Both the position numbers and the translations under genes were made by a program. The notes beneath the pieces were generated by a model. The model did no database searches and was not told where the DNA came from. It worked only from the letters and a program-made list of their open reading frames with translations. From Luzula sylvatica (lineage: Eukaryota > Streptophyta > Magnoliopsida > Poales > Juncaceae), in assembly GCA_946800325.1 (NCBI GenBank), contig OX326959.1, positions 9,988,862-10,052,861 of the forward strand: a stretch of 64,000 nt of DNA, written 5' to 3'. Numbering within the stretch: position 1 is the stretch's first letter; every line of letters starts with the position of its first letter. Of this stretch, positions 13,037 to 24,648 are shown one piece after another.

Positions 13037-13505
13037 GATATGATAATGAGAAACTAAAGAAAGAAAGCGATGTATATGATTTTGGAGTTGTTCTTTTGGA
13101 GCTTCTTACAGGAAGGAAACCCATCGATCATACCATGCGAAGATCAGGCCAGCAAAATCTCGTTACTTGGGTATTATATAACATTCTTCTCCCTTTTATA
13201 TCATTTTGCCCATTTAGAAGTTCCTTATTATTAATATAGGCCATTCGAAAGTTACCCGAGGACAAGGTCAATCAATGCGTAGATCCGAGGCTGGATAACA
13301 AGTACCCTCCGAACGGAGTTGTTAAGGTTTGTGTTTGTGTGTACAAGTTGGACTTGATATCGACATACTGGCGAAATTAATTAATTAATTTTTGTTTTCA
13401 TAGTTCGCTGCGGTTGCGGCTTTGTGCGTGCAATACGAATCAGAGTTTCGGCCGAATATGAGCATTGTGGCGGAGGCCCTCTCTCCCCTCTTAAGACAAA
13501 GTTAA

Positions 13506-14309
13506 TTGTTTGTGTATACTGTATTTACTATTTGTTTGGTAAGCATTGTATATATATTATGGAATTTAATGTGTTTAGTTATTAAATTTGTTAAACATGA
13601 TTTGCTTGATTACCATTATATTTAGTTATTAAATTTTCTGTATTTTGAAGTGAGTATTGCGTTACATGCATTTTTTTTTTGGTCTGGAACTGGGTGAGCG
13701 AAGGACAAAATTTGATATGGAGACGTTTGGCAAGTAGAATTAGTAGAGTGGGATCAGATTATACGGAGACAGAGGAAAAAAAATCTATATTATCAGATCT
13801 TGAAAAATATAATTTTTTGTTTGATTTTTTAGAAAACTATGAAATTTTTGTTGTTGAAAAATGTAGAAATAATGTTTAATTAAAATTGATCAAATATATT
13901 AAGTATGAATTTTTAAATCATCAAATAATAATAAATATTAATTTCAAATATACTATTACATTATTATCGTAATAATATATTTTATCTGATTAATAATATT
14001 ATTATAATAATATACATAGACATAATAGTAATTATATAGAGATAATAATATAATAATGATATTATATTAAATATATAAATATAATAATTATAACATAGTT
14101 ACTCTATTATAATAGAATTACTAGATAATTGATATATAATTATTTTATTATTATAATATTATGTTTTATCCATGTAATAATATTATTTTACTTATATAGA
14201 TTTAGGAGTTTGTAATTTGACTTTACCGAATAGACTTATTTTAGTTTAAATAATTGCTATGAACATGAATTTAATTAGTATTTCAATTTCAAAACTAAGC
14301 TTTGGAAAG
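13506..14309. other. AT-rich intergenic DNA downstream of the kinase relic
   Basis: It contains the presumed old 3' UTR and a very AT-rich stretch (13900-14200) of TAATAAT-type sequence. No gene is seen. Confidence 0.4.
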
Positions 14310-14973
14310 TAGGGATGTCAATGGGTCGGGTTCGGGTCGGGTATAGGCTCACACATACCCTTACCCATCTTAATCGGGTAATATCCATATCCGACCCGTC
14401 AAGTAAACGGGTAATTTTATCCGCCCCGTTTATTACCCCCGGGTTTTCGGATTATCCGCGGGGATGCTTACCCATACATAAATATATACAAAAACATTAA
14501 AATATACTAACGAAAAATATATTTTTTCAAATTAAAATATTACCACATAACATAATAATATCATAAAATACATAACAAATATTTTTAAGTACAAATTATT
14601 TTATGAAACTAAAATTGGTAGAAACGTGAAATTTATTTATTTTAGTTTTATTTACTACACAAATAGAAAAAATAAAAATAAATTGTATAACAAAGAACAG
14701 TAGAAAAAATAAATTAAGTCCATTTAAAAAACAACAAAAATAATAAAATATATATTCAAATATTAATATAACTTTGATTATTAAGGACCGGGTTCGGGTC
14801 GGATATACCCACGGGTCGGGTACGACCTCACCCATACCCTACCCGTACCCGTGTCGGGTATTTTTTAATCGGGTAATACCCGACTCGCGAGTAGGCTTAA
14901 TCGGATATTATCCGACCCGTCCGGGTCGGATACCCGACGGGCACGGATATTACCCAACCCATTGACATCCCTA
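14310..14973. mobile_element. Non-autonomous hAT element 1
   Basis: The inverted termini are nearly identical (TAGGGATGTCAATGGGT at both ends, read inwards). They are flanked by 8-bp target duplications TTGGAAAG (14302-14309) and TTGAAAAG (14974-14981) with one mismatch. Both subterminal regions are packed with TCGGGTA/TACCCGA motifs, the likely transposase-binding sites. The centre is AT-rich and has no transposase. 664 bp. Confidence 0.88.
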
Positions 14974-15177
14974 TTGAAAAGCTTGGAATTTGTTAATTTG
15001 GATAATTGTTGTTGTTTTTCTTTCTCTAGGGAAGTGGGATATATAAGAGGTTAGATATCTAGTTCCACACATCATTGATGTATAGTCTTGATACGTCAAT
15101 CGAGACTGTTTTAATGAGTTGATTGGATTGATTGACTCTCAAATCAATGCTTAGTTTAATTGATTCAATTAAAAAAA

Positions 15178-16052
15178 GGGAAAATTTTCAAAAAACCCCC
15201 TATCTATTTTGGATATTCTAAAAAACCCCCTATCTTTTTGGAAACTCCAAAAAACCCCCTCTGCCAAACTTTTATTTTCAAATACCCCCCTATGGGGTTA
15301 AAATTAACTATGAATGGTGTTAAATATTTTTTTATGACCAAAATACCCTTCTTTTTTACATATTTAGTAATTAAAATAATATTTTTGTTATTTGTATTAA
15401 TTTTAAAAAAGTCCTAATTTTTTTTTAGCTTATAATAATTTTTAAAAAATAATTATCATATGTTATATTTATATAATTTTAATATTTCATACATTATATA
15501 TATTTGACTTTCATATTTTTTTACTAAAAAAATACATAAAATAATAATAAGATGAACAATAATATTAAGAGAACACCTTGCAAATATTTAAAAATTAAAA
15601 TATCATGGATATATTAAAAACATACATAAAAGAAGAACGAAAATAAAAATAAAATAGATGTTTAAAGAAATATTTTTCTATCAATATATTTTCAAGGTAT
15701 TTATTTTATTATTATCTGATGTTATTTTTCATGAATAATAAATAAAATATTAAAATTATACAAACACAACACTTAATAATTTTATTTTTGTGAAATCATT
15801 ATATGTTAAAAATTATTTATGAATTTTCTTAAAACAAATAAAATTAATGAAAAAATAACAAAAATATACATATGAAAATATAAGGGTATTTTGGTCAAAA
15901 GAAATGTTTAACACCATCCATGGTTAGATTTAACTCCTATAGGGGGTATTTGAAAATAAAACTTTGGTAGAGGGGGTTTTTTGGAGTTTCCAAAAAGATA
16001 GGAGGTTTTTTAGAATATCCCAAAAAGATAGGGGTTTTTTTGAAAATTTCCC
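15178..16052. mobile_element. Long-inverted-repeat element E1 (MULE-like), non-autonomous
   Basis: Termini of about 140 bp are inverted copies: GGGAAAATTTTCAAAAAAC at the left and its complement at the right. They contain spaced AACCCCCTATCT boxes, followed by 'aatggtgttaaat' and a 'taccctt' motif. The flanks share TAAAAAAA, an A-rich 8-bp duplication. The interior is AT-rich and empty. Long TIRs fit Mutator-like elements. Four relatives occur in this window. Confidence 0.75.
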
Positions 16053-17097
16053 TAAAAAAATAATGAATCTAATAAAACATCATCGATCGACGCATTAAGG
16101 ATGTTTTATTAAGTTTGGGGCGACATATATTTTTCCCAATATATAACATGTTCGGAAGCAGTTAAGGGGCAGCTTGGATTAAGAGGTTTGCGACATAACT
16201 TGGTGTAGGAACCATAACCTAATTATTGTGCATATTAAATATTGTTTTAATATATAATATTACTTTAATTATATGAATTTAATAATTATAATGTAATTAG
16301 ATATATGCGTATTTTCACTTTGTTAATGAAATTCTACATTTTGAAATTCCAACATTTTGAGATAATCTCATTTCACCAGAACTAGAGAAAAATATTTATA
16401 TCAAACTATTTAGTTCCATTTTATTTTCTCGTGTTAAATAAATACATTGATTTCGAAGAATTTAAGATTCTATTTCACTCTAATATTTCACTTTAAACTG
16501 GACGACAAAAAGATTTTCATGTTCAGAAATTTTAGAAATTTATTTATTGAAAATATAAAATAATATTTAATTAAAATTGATAAAACATATTAAGAACATG
16601 TACATTAAATGTACTTGCACATTATTATTATAATATTATATTTTATGCAGGTCCCAATTGTATAAAATTTATTTTATTATTATAATCCAAGTGATGTCTC
16701 GTGAGTTTGTCGGACTTATGTCGAGACCGGTCTTGTGCGTCACGGCATCATCGTGATAATTACTAATATCAAATTTTGGTATTTTGAAAGCGCAAAACTC
16801 GTAGGTATATTAGTATTATACATTGGTTATCCACCAATATCTAACAACTCGTTACTTTTCAAACACAGACGTATAATGTTCATTATTCTTAAGCCCTTCT
16901 TAGAGATATTTTTGTGTCACAAACTATAAATATGTATATGTATGCACAGTGTCTTGTACGTGAAATTTTTCATGATTTTTTATGATAACTCAACGCGTTA
17001 AGTATGCTCGCTGGTCACCCAATTTACATGACTAGGTCACAACAAAAATGCCTAAGGGCTTGTAATAAAATAAATAAATTAAAATAAAGTAAGAAAA
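16053..17097. other. Intergenic DNA with one copy of a 230-bp duplication
   Basis: The segment 16822-17050 matches 20568-20790 in the same orientation. Shared phrases include 'ttggttatccaccaatatctaacaa', 'gtataatgttcattatt', 'tcacaaactataaatat' and 'acccaatttacatgactaggtcac'. No gene is seen. Confidence 0.55.
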
Positions 17098-17109
17098 ACA
17101 TGCAGCACA

Positions 17110-17285
17110 AATATTAAATACATATACAGTAATAAGGAATGATGCAATAAAATATTAAATACATATACAGTAATACAGAAATTATGCAATAAAATATTAA
17201 ATACATATACAGTAATACAAAAATTATGCAATAAAATATTAAATACATATACAGTAATGATGCAATAAAATATTAAATACGTATT
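17110..17285. repeat. Tandem repeat, about 46-bp unit, four copies
   Basis: The unit contains 'aatattaaatacatatacagtaata' followed by 'atgcaataaa'. It repeats four times with small length changes. The minus-strand open frame across it is a by-product of the repeat. Confidence 0.85.
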
Positions 17286-17790
17286 CAAATACGAATTATC
17301 AATACAAACACGAGGACAACAACAAACACGAAAACGTAAAACAAATATCAATCTCAGTATGACCTTCGAAAAAAAACACAAATACAAATATACATAAAAA
17401 TACAAATACAAATACCCAGACCAAATACAAATACAAATATGAATACCATGTACAATTATGAAATACAAATACGAAATATCACGAGTACGAAATACGAAAA
17501 TGAAATACGAGTACGAATGCGGATACATATACAAATGAATGTACAAATAAACATACGATTATAAATTACGAATTACGGATTACGAATTACGAATTACGAA
17601 ATGCCAAAGTCGAAATCAAAAATTCAAAATCCGAATTACTAAAACCTAAATATGAAATGTGAAATACGAAACATCAGTACACATGCAAATATGAAAAACC
17701 AATACGAATATGAATACAAAATATAAAACAGGAACACGAGTACGAATACGAAAACAATTATGAATCACGAATTTGTTAATATAAATATTC
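17286..17790. repeat. Degenerate short tandem repeat of AAATACGA/AAATACA type
   Basis: About 500 bp of imperfect 6-9 bp motifs (aaatac, gaatac, aattacg). It continues directly from the 46-bp array. No gene. Confidence 0.7.
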
Positions 17791-17804
17791 GAAAAAAATA
17801 TACT

Positions 17805-18140
17805 TTTGTCCTCTAAACTTTTTCAAAATGTACAACTTACCTCTTACTAAAATCTGTATTTTTTTACCCCATAAACTTTCAAAATCTATGCAATTTATTC
17901 ATTCCATCAGTTAACTGTCTAATCACCAATTAACTGCTGAGATTGCATTGTGACGTAATCTATTTTTAAATTATTTTGAAACATGACGTGACAAATTAAA
18001 TAAAAAATAAAATTTATTTAAACCCAAACCTATTAACCAAAATAATTAAATTCAATAATCATTAATAAAACTCAATAATAATAAAATGACCCAAATCCAA
18101 ACCCAAACCCAAACTCATTTCTCTCTCTCTCAACGGCGGC
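17805..18140. repeat. Dispersed repeat, first of two direct copies
   Basis: It matches 19215-19540 in the same orientation. Shared landmarks are 'tttcaaaatg', 'ttcaaaat.tat.caattta', 'ggttaatt/agttaact', 'gacgtgacaaatt', 'attaatcattaat' and a CT-rich 'tttctctctc' tail leading into 'cagccctctc'. The sequence between the copies holds PPR-like scraps. Confidence 0.6.
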
Positions 18141-18269
18141 AGCCCTCTCTCCTCCTCTCCCTCTCTCGCTCGCTCGCTCTGCTCGAGTGGATGTATAAAA
18201 CCAATCCCACCTCTTCTTCTCTCTACCCCCTTCCGTCATCCTTACAATCTCCTCATTTTCGAGAAATCG

Positions 18270-18335
18270 AAGGTTTAAGGACGTAGCTGAGGTGTTCGAG
18301 GAAATGCATGCGAGAAATCTCTTCCCCCATTCGCA
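18270..18335 (+). pseudogene. Possible PPR-like scrap on the plus strand
   Basis: A short plus-strand reading gives KDVAEVFEEMHARNLFP, which resembles the second helix and loop of a pentatricopeptide repeat. It is too short to be sure and is not in a longer open frame. Confidence 0.2.
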
Positions 18336-18631
18336 CAAAGATAGAAGAAAATTACCGTCAACGGGATCCGTGAATGCTGATGCAAGATAGAAGATAGAAG
18401 AACATAACCATTGCATTTACTCGCACAAAGATCCATAGAAGATCATTTCGTTTTCCTCTTCCCATCAGTACTTATTTCAGCTTTCCTCAATCCGAAGTCT
18501 CAAAAACAAAGTTGATCAATTTATCTCAGTATTTACGAGAAATTTGATTTAGAAGCATCAAGAAAAGAGAAATTGATCAATTTTGGCTAGACCGAGTTGT
18601 CCATAGACGTGGATCATGATACGAAACAGCG

Positions 18632-18865
18632 TCAGGACTCAGGAGTGATGTCATCAATCGCCATGTCTTGGTTCAGAATCTTACTGGCGTCGCTTAATAA
18701 ACCGACGGAGCAATGGGCGGATATGGCCGCGTTAAACGATCGCAAATCAGGGGTGCCTCTACTCGCTTTCATTCTGGGGTAGAGAGAAATCGCCTTGGAT
18801 GGATTGCTTAGTTTGAGAGCTACATGCACTAGTTTGGATGGATTACCATTATTGCCCCCCTGCAA
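18632..18865 (-). pseudogene. Possible PPR-like gene fragment on the minus strand
   Basis: A 77-aa open frame contains AISLYPRMKASRGTPDLRSFNAAIS, which resembles one 35-residue pentatricopeptide repeat followed by a partial second (ASKILNQDM). There is no targeting peptide and no further repeats on either side. It could be a fragment carried between the two flanking direct repeats. Chance similarity is possible. Confidence 0.3.
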
Positions 18866-19183
18866 AGTTTAAATCCCCTTGCACATTTGCCTTTTTACCC
18901 TGCTGGTTTGGGATATTGGCGTTCTGGTTTCTTCTTCCCGTTGTTCCCCTTCCCATTTCCATTTCCATTTTTCTTCGCATTGTTATTATTACCGGCATTA
19001 ATGTTATTGTTGTTACCTTGGTTTTTGTTATTGTTACCATGATTATTACCGGTTTGTGCTTGGCCATTCATTTGCGAGAGAATTCCAATTTCAATTAATG
19101 GCGAGAGAGAGCAGAGGGGGCTGGTGAGAGAGAGAGGTGAGAGAGATTTGGGTTATTTTTTGATGACTGAGTTGTTTTAAGAT

Positions 19184-19210
19184 GAAGAAAAAAAAAAAAA
19201 AAAAAAAAAA
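19184..19210 (+). repeat. Poly-A tract
   Basis: About 26 consecutive A residues just before the second copy of the flanking repeat. It may mark an old retroposition or a simple expansion. Confidence 0.7.
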
Positions 19211-19214
19211 TACA

Positions 19215-19540
19215 TTTTTGTTCTCCCAACTATTTCAAAATGTTTTTTTATTTCCTACGTTTTCAAAATTTATACAATTTATCTTTTTCATCGGTTAATT
19301 GCTTAGTCATCAATTGAGTGTTGAGGTGACACTGCGATGTGTTATTTTTTTAGTTGATGTAAGAGATGACGTGACAAATTTAAAAAATATTAAATTATTC
19401 AATCAAATCACACCTATTAAGCCATTATTCATTAATCATTAATTATTACTTAAATCCAAACTCATTAATTAAACTCAAATCCAAACCCATTAATTCATCT
19501 CTCTCAAACCCATTTCTCTCTCAACAGCCCCCTTCTCGCC
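19215..19540. repeat. Dispersed repeat, second of two direct copies
   Basis: This is the partner of 17805-18140, in the same orientation and 1.4 kb downstream. It ends in the same CT-rich stretch leading to 'cagcccccttctc'. Confidence 0.6.
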
Positions 19541-19928
19541 CTCTCTGTCTCCCTACTTAATGTGTGCATGGAATGGAGAAATTGTATTCTTCATTTTATA
19601 AAAATGATAATTCATGAGATTAAGTGGGATAATTATCGATATGCAATGCTATCAACATCTTCATTGCAAGTCTAGATTCGTGTAAGTTTATTTCGAATAA
19701 ATGAAGAGGAGTTCAAAATGATGCAAATGCAAAGACTCGGGTTTAGAGTTCTTTGATAATTGATATGACCTATTTATCCTCAATTTAATGTAAAGTTTAC
19801 CTGCTCATCTCGGCTATAATTCTTGAGGTCTATCGTAGAATCATCCAATAAATTTCAATTTTATTTTTTATTTTTTATTTTTTATTTTTTTAACTTTTTT
19901 ATTTTTTTGCAGTGATATGACTTATGAC

Positions 19929-20550
19929 TAGGGATGTCAATGGTGTGGATATTGTCCGAACCGTATCCGAAGAAATATCCGGATTCGAAAAAAATATCCG
20001 AATCCGAGTGGATCCGGATATGGATCTGGTTGCTAATTTTAGGATCCGGAACCGGATTCGATATTCGGTTTTGGTGCGGGGACCGGATCCGTGTTCCGGA
20101 TCCGAGTATTTTAGGATCCGGATACTCGGAACCAGATTCGAGTATCCGGAACCAGATCCGGATACGCATATTATATATTATTTTTATGTATTATATTTGA
20201 TATTAGTTGAAAAATCATATACAAATTAATGATTTGTGAGTGATTTAAACTCACAATCGTAAAATTACGTTTAAATATAATCATATTTATCGTTCAAGTC
20301 ACAAATTATACATATTTATAGCTAAAAAATAAGTTATGTTATGATAACATAGTATCCGTTTTAATATCCGAAAGAGAACCGTATCCATATCCGTATCCGA
20401 CAATATCCGAACCGTATCCGTATCCGTTTATTATCCGAACCGTATCCGGATCCGGGTAATTCCGTATCCGGATCCGTATCCGAAAAAAAATATGGATATG
20501 GATCTGGTATGACCACGATCCGAACCGGATCCGAACCGTTGACACCCCTA
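19929..20550. mobile_element. Non-autonomous hAT element 2
   Basis: The termini are TAGGGATGTCAATGG at the left and, read inwards, TAGGGGTGTCAACGG at the right. A perfect 8-bp target duplication CTTATGAC lies at 19921-19928 and 20551-20558. The subterminal regions are crowded with TATCCG and GGATCCGG motifs in both orientations, and the core is AT-rich. 622 bp with no transposase. Open frames across the repeats (poly IRIRI/DPDP) are artefacts. Confidence 0.93.
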
Positions 20551-20558
20551 CTTATGAC

Positions 20559-21178
20559 TCGCATTGGTTATCCACCAATATCTAACAATTAATTATTTTT
20601 CAAACAAAGATGTATAATGTTCATTATTTTTAAGCACTCCTCAGAAATATTTTCTTGTCACAAACTATAAATATATAAATATATGCACAATGTCTTGTAC
20701 ATTAACTTTTATTCATGAAATTTTCGTGATAACTGCACGCAATAACTATGGTCAACGGGCACCCAATTTACATGACTAGGTCACGACAAAATGATGCCAC
20801 ATGTGATTACAACAATGATGCCACATGAGTAATACATGATTCTAACCACGAAGTTACCTGTGATTAATATTCAGGAGTTATAATATAATATTTATGTAGA
20901 TCATAGTTATTCATCTATTTTTTCGATTTATAATGTGCCACGTAATTGGAGTCTATTAGAATAGAAATATTCTACTTCCCCCTCCCTTATTTCTGTCATT
21001 ATCATTTTCAATTAATTTCATTATTAACAAAGTTAGTTAATAATTAAATTTAATACGTAATTAAAATTCTTACCGATTAAAGATTAATTAGAAATATTAA
21101 AAAATAATAAATATAAATAAATCGTTAATTGAGAAAGGATAATTAGTGAATTAATTTTCAAAAATGTCACATCATCAA
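20559..21178. other. Intergenic DNA with second copy of the 230-bp duplication
   Basis: 20568-20790 is the partner of 16822-17050. The rest is AT-rich, and no gene is seen. hAT element 2 sits at the left edge of this copy. Confidence 0.5.
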
Positions 21179-21250
21179 GTGTGTGTGTGTGTGTGTGTGT
21201 GTGGGGGAGGGTTTAGGGTTTAGGGGGGGGGAGGGTTTAGGGGGGGGGGA
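21179..21250 (+). repeat. (GT)n tract followed by telomere-like TTTAGGG repeats
   Basis: About 12 GT units run straight into G-rich sequence containing GGGTTTAGGGTTTAGGG and further GGGTTTAGGG with G-run expansions. TTTAGGG is the usual plant telomere unit, so this is a short interstitial telomere-like tract. The G-rich strand may form G-quadruplex structure. Confidence 0.8.
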
Positions 21251-22566
21251 TAGTGTAAACTTTAAACCAGATAGAAGTCATGGTCGCTCCAATTCGGACT
21301 AATTACTTCGCAATAATAAAAAACAATATATGAAGTTATTTTAATATAAATATATTATATGGAACGTAAAAAGATATTTGCCATCTCGGTACAAATTTCA
21401 CGTATAAAAGTATTATCGAACAATAAATATAATTATGCACATGCATGTCGCATTTCGACTCATTGTACTATTTTGACATACTTACATGAGCTCGAAGGCA
21501 TGAATTATTTACTGTCGATTTGATTTTTATTGAAAACATGATATGATTTTCGTTTGACGTGTCTCCTAAAAATTGTAAGAAATAAAAAGAAAAAAACATT
21601 GTGCAAAACCCGGAGAGACCGGGATAGTAGGCCGAGTTAGTTATGCTTAATTGAACACGAGCTTAGCAATTTGAATATATTGGTAAATATTTTTTGGTAC
21701 ACAGGTACATAAGTATTATATTATTTAATATAGCAAAGTTGCAGTCATTATATTATATAAAAGCACAATCAAATTTTAATTTTAGTCACATTATCTTGGA
21801 CTTTCCAAATAACAGTATTTATTTTTCTTATTATCAATGTTATACAATTACATTTACATGCAATGAATTTATCAATTGTGTGCTTCCGTGGGAAGTCACG
21901 TTTCTTCATTTCGAACCATTAATATGAACTTATCAATTAATATTAATCATTGATTTTAAAAATTCTCCATCTAATGGATACACAAATTTTTGTAAATATT
22001 ATTACAAAATAAATGTTATTATTCAACACATGTACATTAGTATTTATTACTAATTATACACAACATTCTCTCACAACGTGATTGACATCAGGATGATGAA
22101 ATGTATGGTGTGGATTGAATTAAATTAAATTAATTTTATAGTGTGAATATAATATCCAACGAGAATCAATATACTGTTGAGAGAGTATGTTGCGAGAGCA
22201 TGTTGTGTAGAATTACTCAGTATTTAGTACTAAAAATATATATATATATATTATTAAAAAAAGGTTAATAACACTCAACGAAGTATATTAAAATTCAATA
22301 ATTATATAAATAATATCATCGTGTAATTATTTTAATCAAATCGATTTTGTCCGCCGGGCTATGTAGTTTTTTTTATTTTTTTTAAAAGAGAGATAATGGT
22401 GTTAAAAAAAGGTATAATGATATTTCAAAATGTACACTAAATAAGATAAAATATCAGTAAAAGAATTAAAATTAAAATAAGTTGTATAAAAATATCAATG
22501 AGTGCAAATATACGCATGCCTTCACGGCCCAATGGCCCAATCCGTCTCTCTCTCAAATCTCCTCCG
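21251..22566. other. Intergenic DNA upstream of the U11/U12-35K gene
   Basis: AT-rich, with a (TA)n run near 22227-22250. The last 100 bp hold the probable 5' UTR with a CT-rich 'ccgtctctctctcaaatctcc' stretch just before the start codon. No other gene is seen. Confidence 0.4.
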
Positions 22567-24648
22567 ATGAGCAACGCAAATGCGGTGTGGTACGCACAAT
22601 CGTACCACCCGGTACAAGCCGGCAGCATCGACGGTACCGACGTGCTTCCTCACGACAACGCCGTCTATCGCGCTCAACTCTGCTCCTCCCTCGGCCTCTG
22701 TTCGTTCCTTCCTCTCCGTTCTCTACCTGAATACGAAATATCCCTTTGAGAATTAGAGTGGAATATCAAATTCAAATTGTTTAATTTGTTTATTGATTGA
22801 ATCGTGTATTTCTTCTCAGATGATCCGTTTGGCGATCCAAAAGCTATTGGAGACCCGTATTGTACTGTATTTGTTGGCCGCCTCTCACGCCAGACTGATG
22901 AAGAAACCCTAACAAATGTTCGATTTTCTCTCTTTGAAATTTGTTTTTACTTCTCTTTATCTCGGATTCTCGATGTGTATCTATCCTCAATTCAGAAAAC
23001 TGTAACTACAATCAAATGATCGATTCGAAAAGTTAATCCGTACCATTTGACCGGTACAGATACGCTGATACCTGGTCTCGATTTGTGAATTATATATTTA
23101 TTTGTGTTTTCTATTTCGAAGGTTATGAGCAAGTATGGAAGAGTGAAGAACATGCGATTGGTGAGAGATATAGGTTAGTTGTTTTTCCTCTCTATATTTT
23201 TGCTCTAAAACCCTAAACCCTAAATGGCTGAATGAGAAAATGGTTATATTTACTATAAATCTACTTTAGTATATAATTCATGATTATTATTTCGATTAAT
23301 TTGTTTTGTAGTTACTGGAGCCTCGAAAGGTTATGCTTTTGTGGAATACGAAACTGAAAGGGAGATGCGCCGTGCTTACGAGGTTCAATTCGTATCTTCT
23401 AATTTTTAATGATTTTTTTCTTTTTTTTTTAACGGTTATTATTATTATTTATTTTATTTTCTAATTGATTAAGGATGCGCACCATATAATAATTGATGGA
23501 AACGAAGTGATTGTTGATTATTATCGGCAACAACTCATGCCTGGTTGGATCCCTAGACGATTAGGTATCCATATTAAATTACTAAATAATAGCCTTTTTT
23601 GCAAAGAAGACCCTATATTTTACTCTATTTGCAAAGAGAACCCTGGAAAACGAACGTATTGAAATTTGGATTTTTTTTATTTATTTATTTAACAGGTGGA
23701 GGATTAGGAGGCAAGAAAGAATCGGGTCAGATTCGATTTGGGGGCCGCGAGAGACCATTTCGAGCTCCATTGTATTATGCTCATACATTCTCTTTAATTC
23801 AAATTTCAAAATCTATAATTCGAAATGAAAAATCGACTAATATTTCATTTTTAATAGACGGCCTATTCCCCATGATGAGTTGAAAAGACTCGGAATCCCT
23901 CCACCTCCCGAAGGACATTATTTATCGCGTCACAAGGTTTATTATTATTTATTCTTTTTTTTTTAAATTCAAAGTTAGTTACAGAAGCATAACTAACTCT
24001 CTAACTAATTTATTGTTGTGTTTTTAGATTCCATCACCCCCAAGACGAAAAAGAGAGGATAGAGACAAAGAAGAATATTCACCATCCAGACATAGGTCTC
24101 AAGATAGAGAAGATTCTAGATCAAGGCATAGATCTCAAGAAAATAAAGAAGATTTGAAATCAAGGCGTAAATCTCATGATAGAGAAGATTCTAGATCAAG
24201 GCGTACTTCCAAAGATAGGGAAGAATCAAGATCAAGGCATAGATCCAAGGAAGAAGACGAATCGAGATCAAAGCATAGATCCAAGGAGGAAGATGAATCG
24301 AGATTAAGGCATCGATCCAAGGAGGAAGGTGAACCGAGATCAAGGCATCGATCCAAGGAGGAAGGTGAACCGAGATCAAGGCATAGATCCAAGGATGAAG
24401 ATGAATCGAGATCAAGACACAGACCCAGATACAGCGATGATTTAGGATCGAAATACGAATCAAATTATAAGGATGATTTTGAATCTGGATGGAGAGAGAG
24501 ATCAAAGGATAGAGGAGGTTCTTCACATAAGAGTGGTTACGAACACCATAGAGAACATAGTCGAATAGAAAGGTCGAGAGATAGATCTGAGGATAGTAAA
24601 AGTAGCTCTTGTAATAAGAGACACAGAAGCCTTAAAGAAAGCCAATGA
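22567..24648 (+). CDS. SNRNP35: U11/U12 small nuclear ribonucleoprotein 35 kDa protein
   Basis: This is a subunit of the U11/U12 di-snRNP of the minor spliceosome, acting in the nucleus on U12-type introns. Exons: 22567-22699, 22820-22917, 23122-23173, 23312-23382, 23474-23564, 23696-23771, 23858-23936 and 24028-24648, giving 406 aa in one frame. The N-terminus has the family hallmark [24 protein letters not shown]. One RRM spans about residues 59-135, with RNP2 VFVGRL (61-66) and RNP1 KGYAFVEY (100-107). The conserved [27 protein letters not shown] linker and [15 protein letters not shown] follow. The last exon is a 206-residue tail of Arg-Ser/Arg-His and Lys-Glu-Glu repeats (about eight [13 protein letters not shown] units), longer and more regular than in the Arabidopsis protein as I recall it. 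The MSN start was chosen because homologues begin there; an upstream in-frame ATG at 22498 exists. The second-last splice steps all use GT-AG. Telo-boxes lie in intron 3. Confidence 0.95.
23208..23223 (+). promoter_or_regulatory. Telo-box pair in intron 3 of the U11/U12-35K gene
   Basis: Two overlapping AAACCCTAA units. In plants, telo-boxes near the 5' part of genes for translation and RNA factors bind telobox proteins. A regulatory role here is inference. Confidence 0.4.

Larger units (their letters stand above)
4602..13505 (+). pseudogene. PTI1-like receptor-like cytoplasmic kinase, decayed and interrupted by a LINE
   Basis: This is a serine/threonine kinase of the PTI1 type, a family that acts in immune and oxidative signalling at the plasma membrane. 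Readable exons: about 4602-4689 (or to 4730), 4928-5007, 5258-5520, 5606-5732, 5811-6021, 13037-13170, 13240-13326 and 13404-13505. Recognisable parts are the glycine loop GEGSYGRVY, the VAIKK lysine, [29 protein letters not shown], and the C lobe [19 protein letters not shown] ending [11 protein letters not shown]. Signs of death: the catalytic HRD reads HTE, the DFD metal-binding motif reads DFN, the donor after exon 3 reads AAG|TTATGA instead of AAG|GT, and the roughly 25-residue activation segment with APE is absent. Exon 1 joins in frame only if an internal GT at 4690 is used. Splicing 6021 to 13037 would keep frame, so a shortened transcript is possible. The 7-kb gap contains LINE sequence. 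Family assignment is firm; the exact exon model at the 5' end is not. Confidence 0.8.

Noticed and set aside
17079..17546. 155-aa minus-strand open frame
   Set aside because: It translates the 46-bp and AAATACA-type tandem repeats. Composition and repetition show it is not a gene.
18072..18416. 114-aa minus-strand open frame with ERGRGGERAAA
   Set aside because: It comes from CT-rich repeat sequence and shows no domain.
18849..19067. Asn/Gly/Lys-rich reading on the minus strand
   Set aside because: It may recall a low-complexity linker of a plant protein, but no folded domain or start is visible.
19882..20564. Several overlapping frames rich in RIRIRI and DPDP
   Set aside because: They are produced by the TATCCG repeats of hAT element 2. 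The same applies to 45186-46107 and 14774-14965.
22498..22566. Upstream in-frame ATG that would add 23 residues to the U11/U12-35K protein
   Set aside because: The family begins near the MSN start at 22567, and the added residues look like translated leader.
23565..23695. Intron of the U11/U12-35K gene with a GTATCC donor, like a U12-type intron
   Set aside because: The donor is followed by ATATT rather than TTT, and no TTCCTTAAC-type branch site lies near the acceptor. A U2-type intron is more likely.
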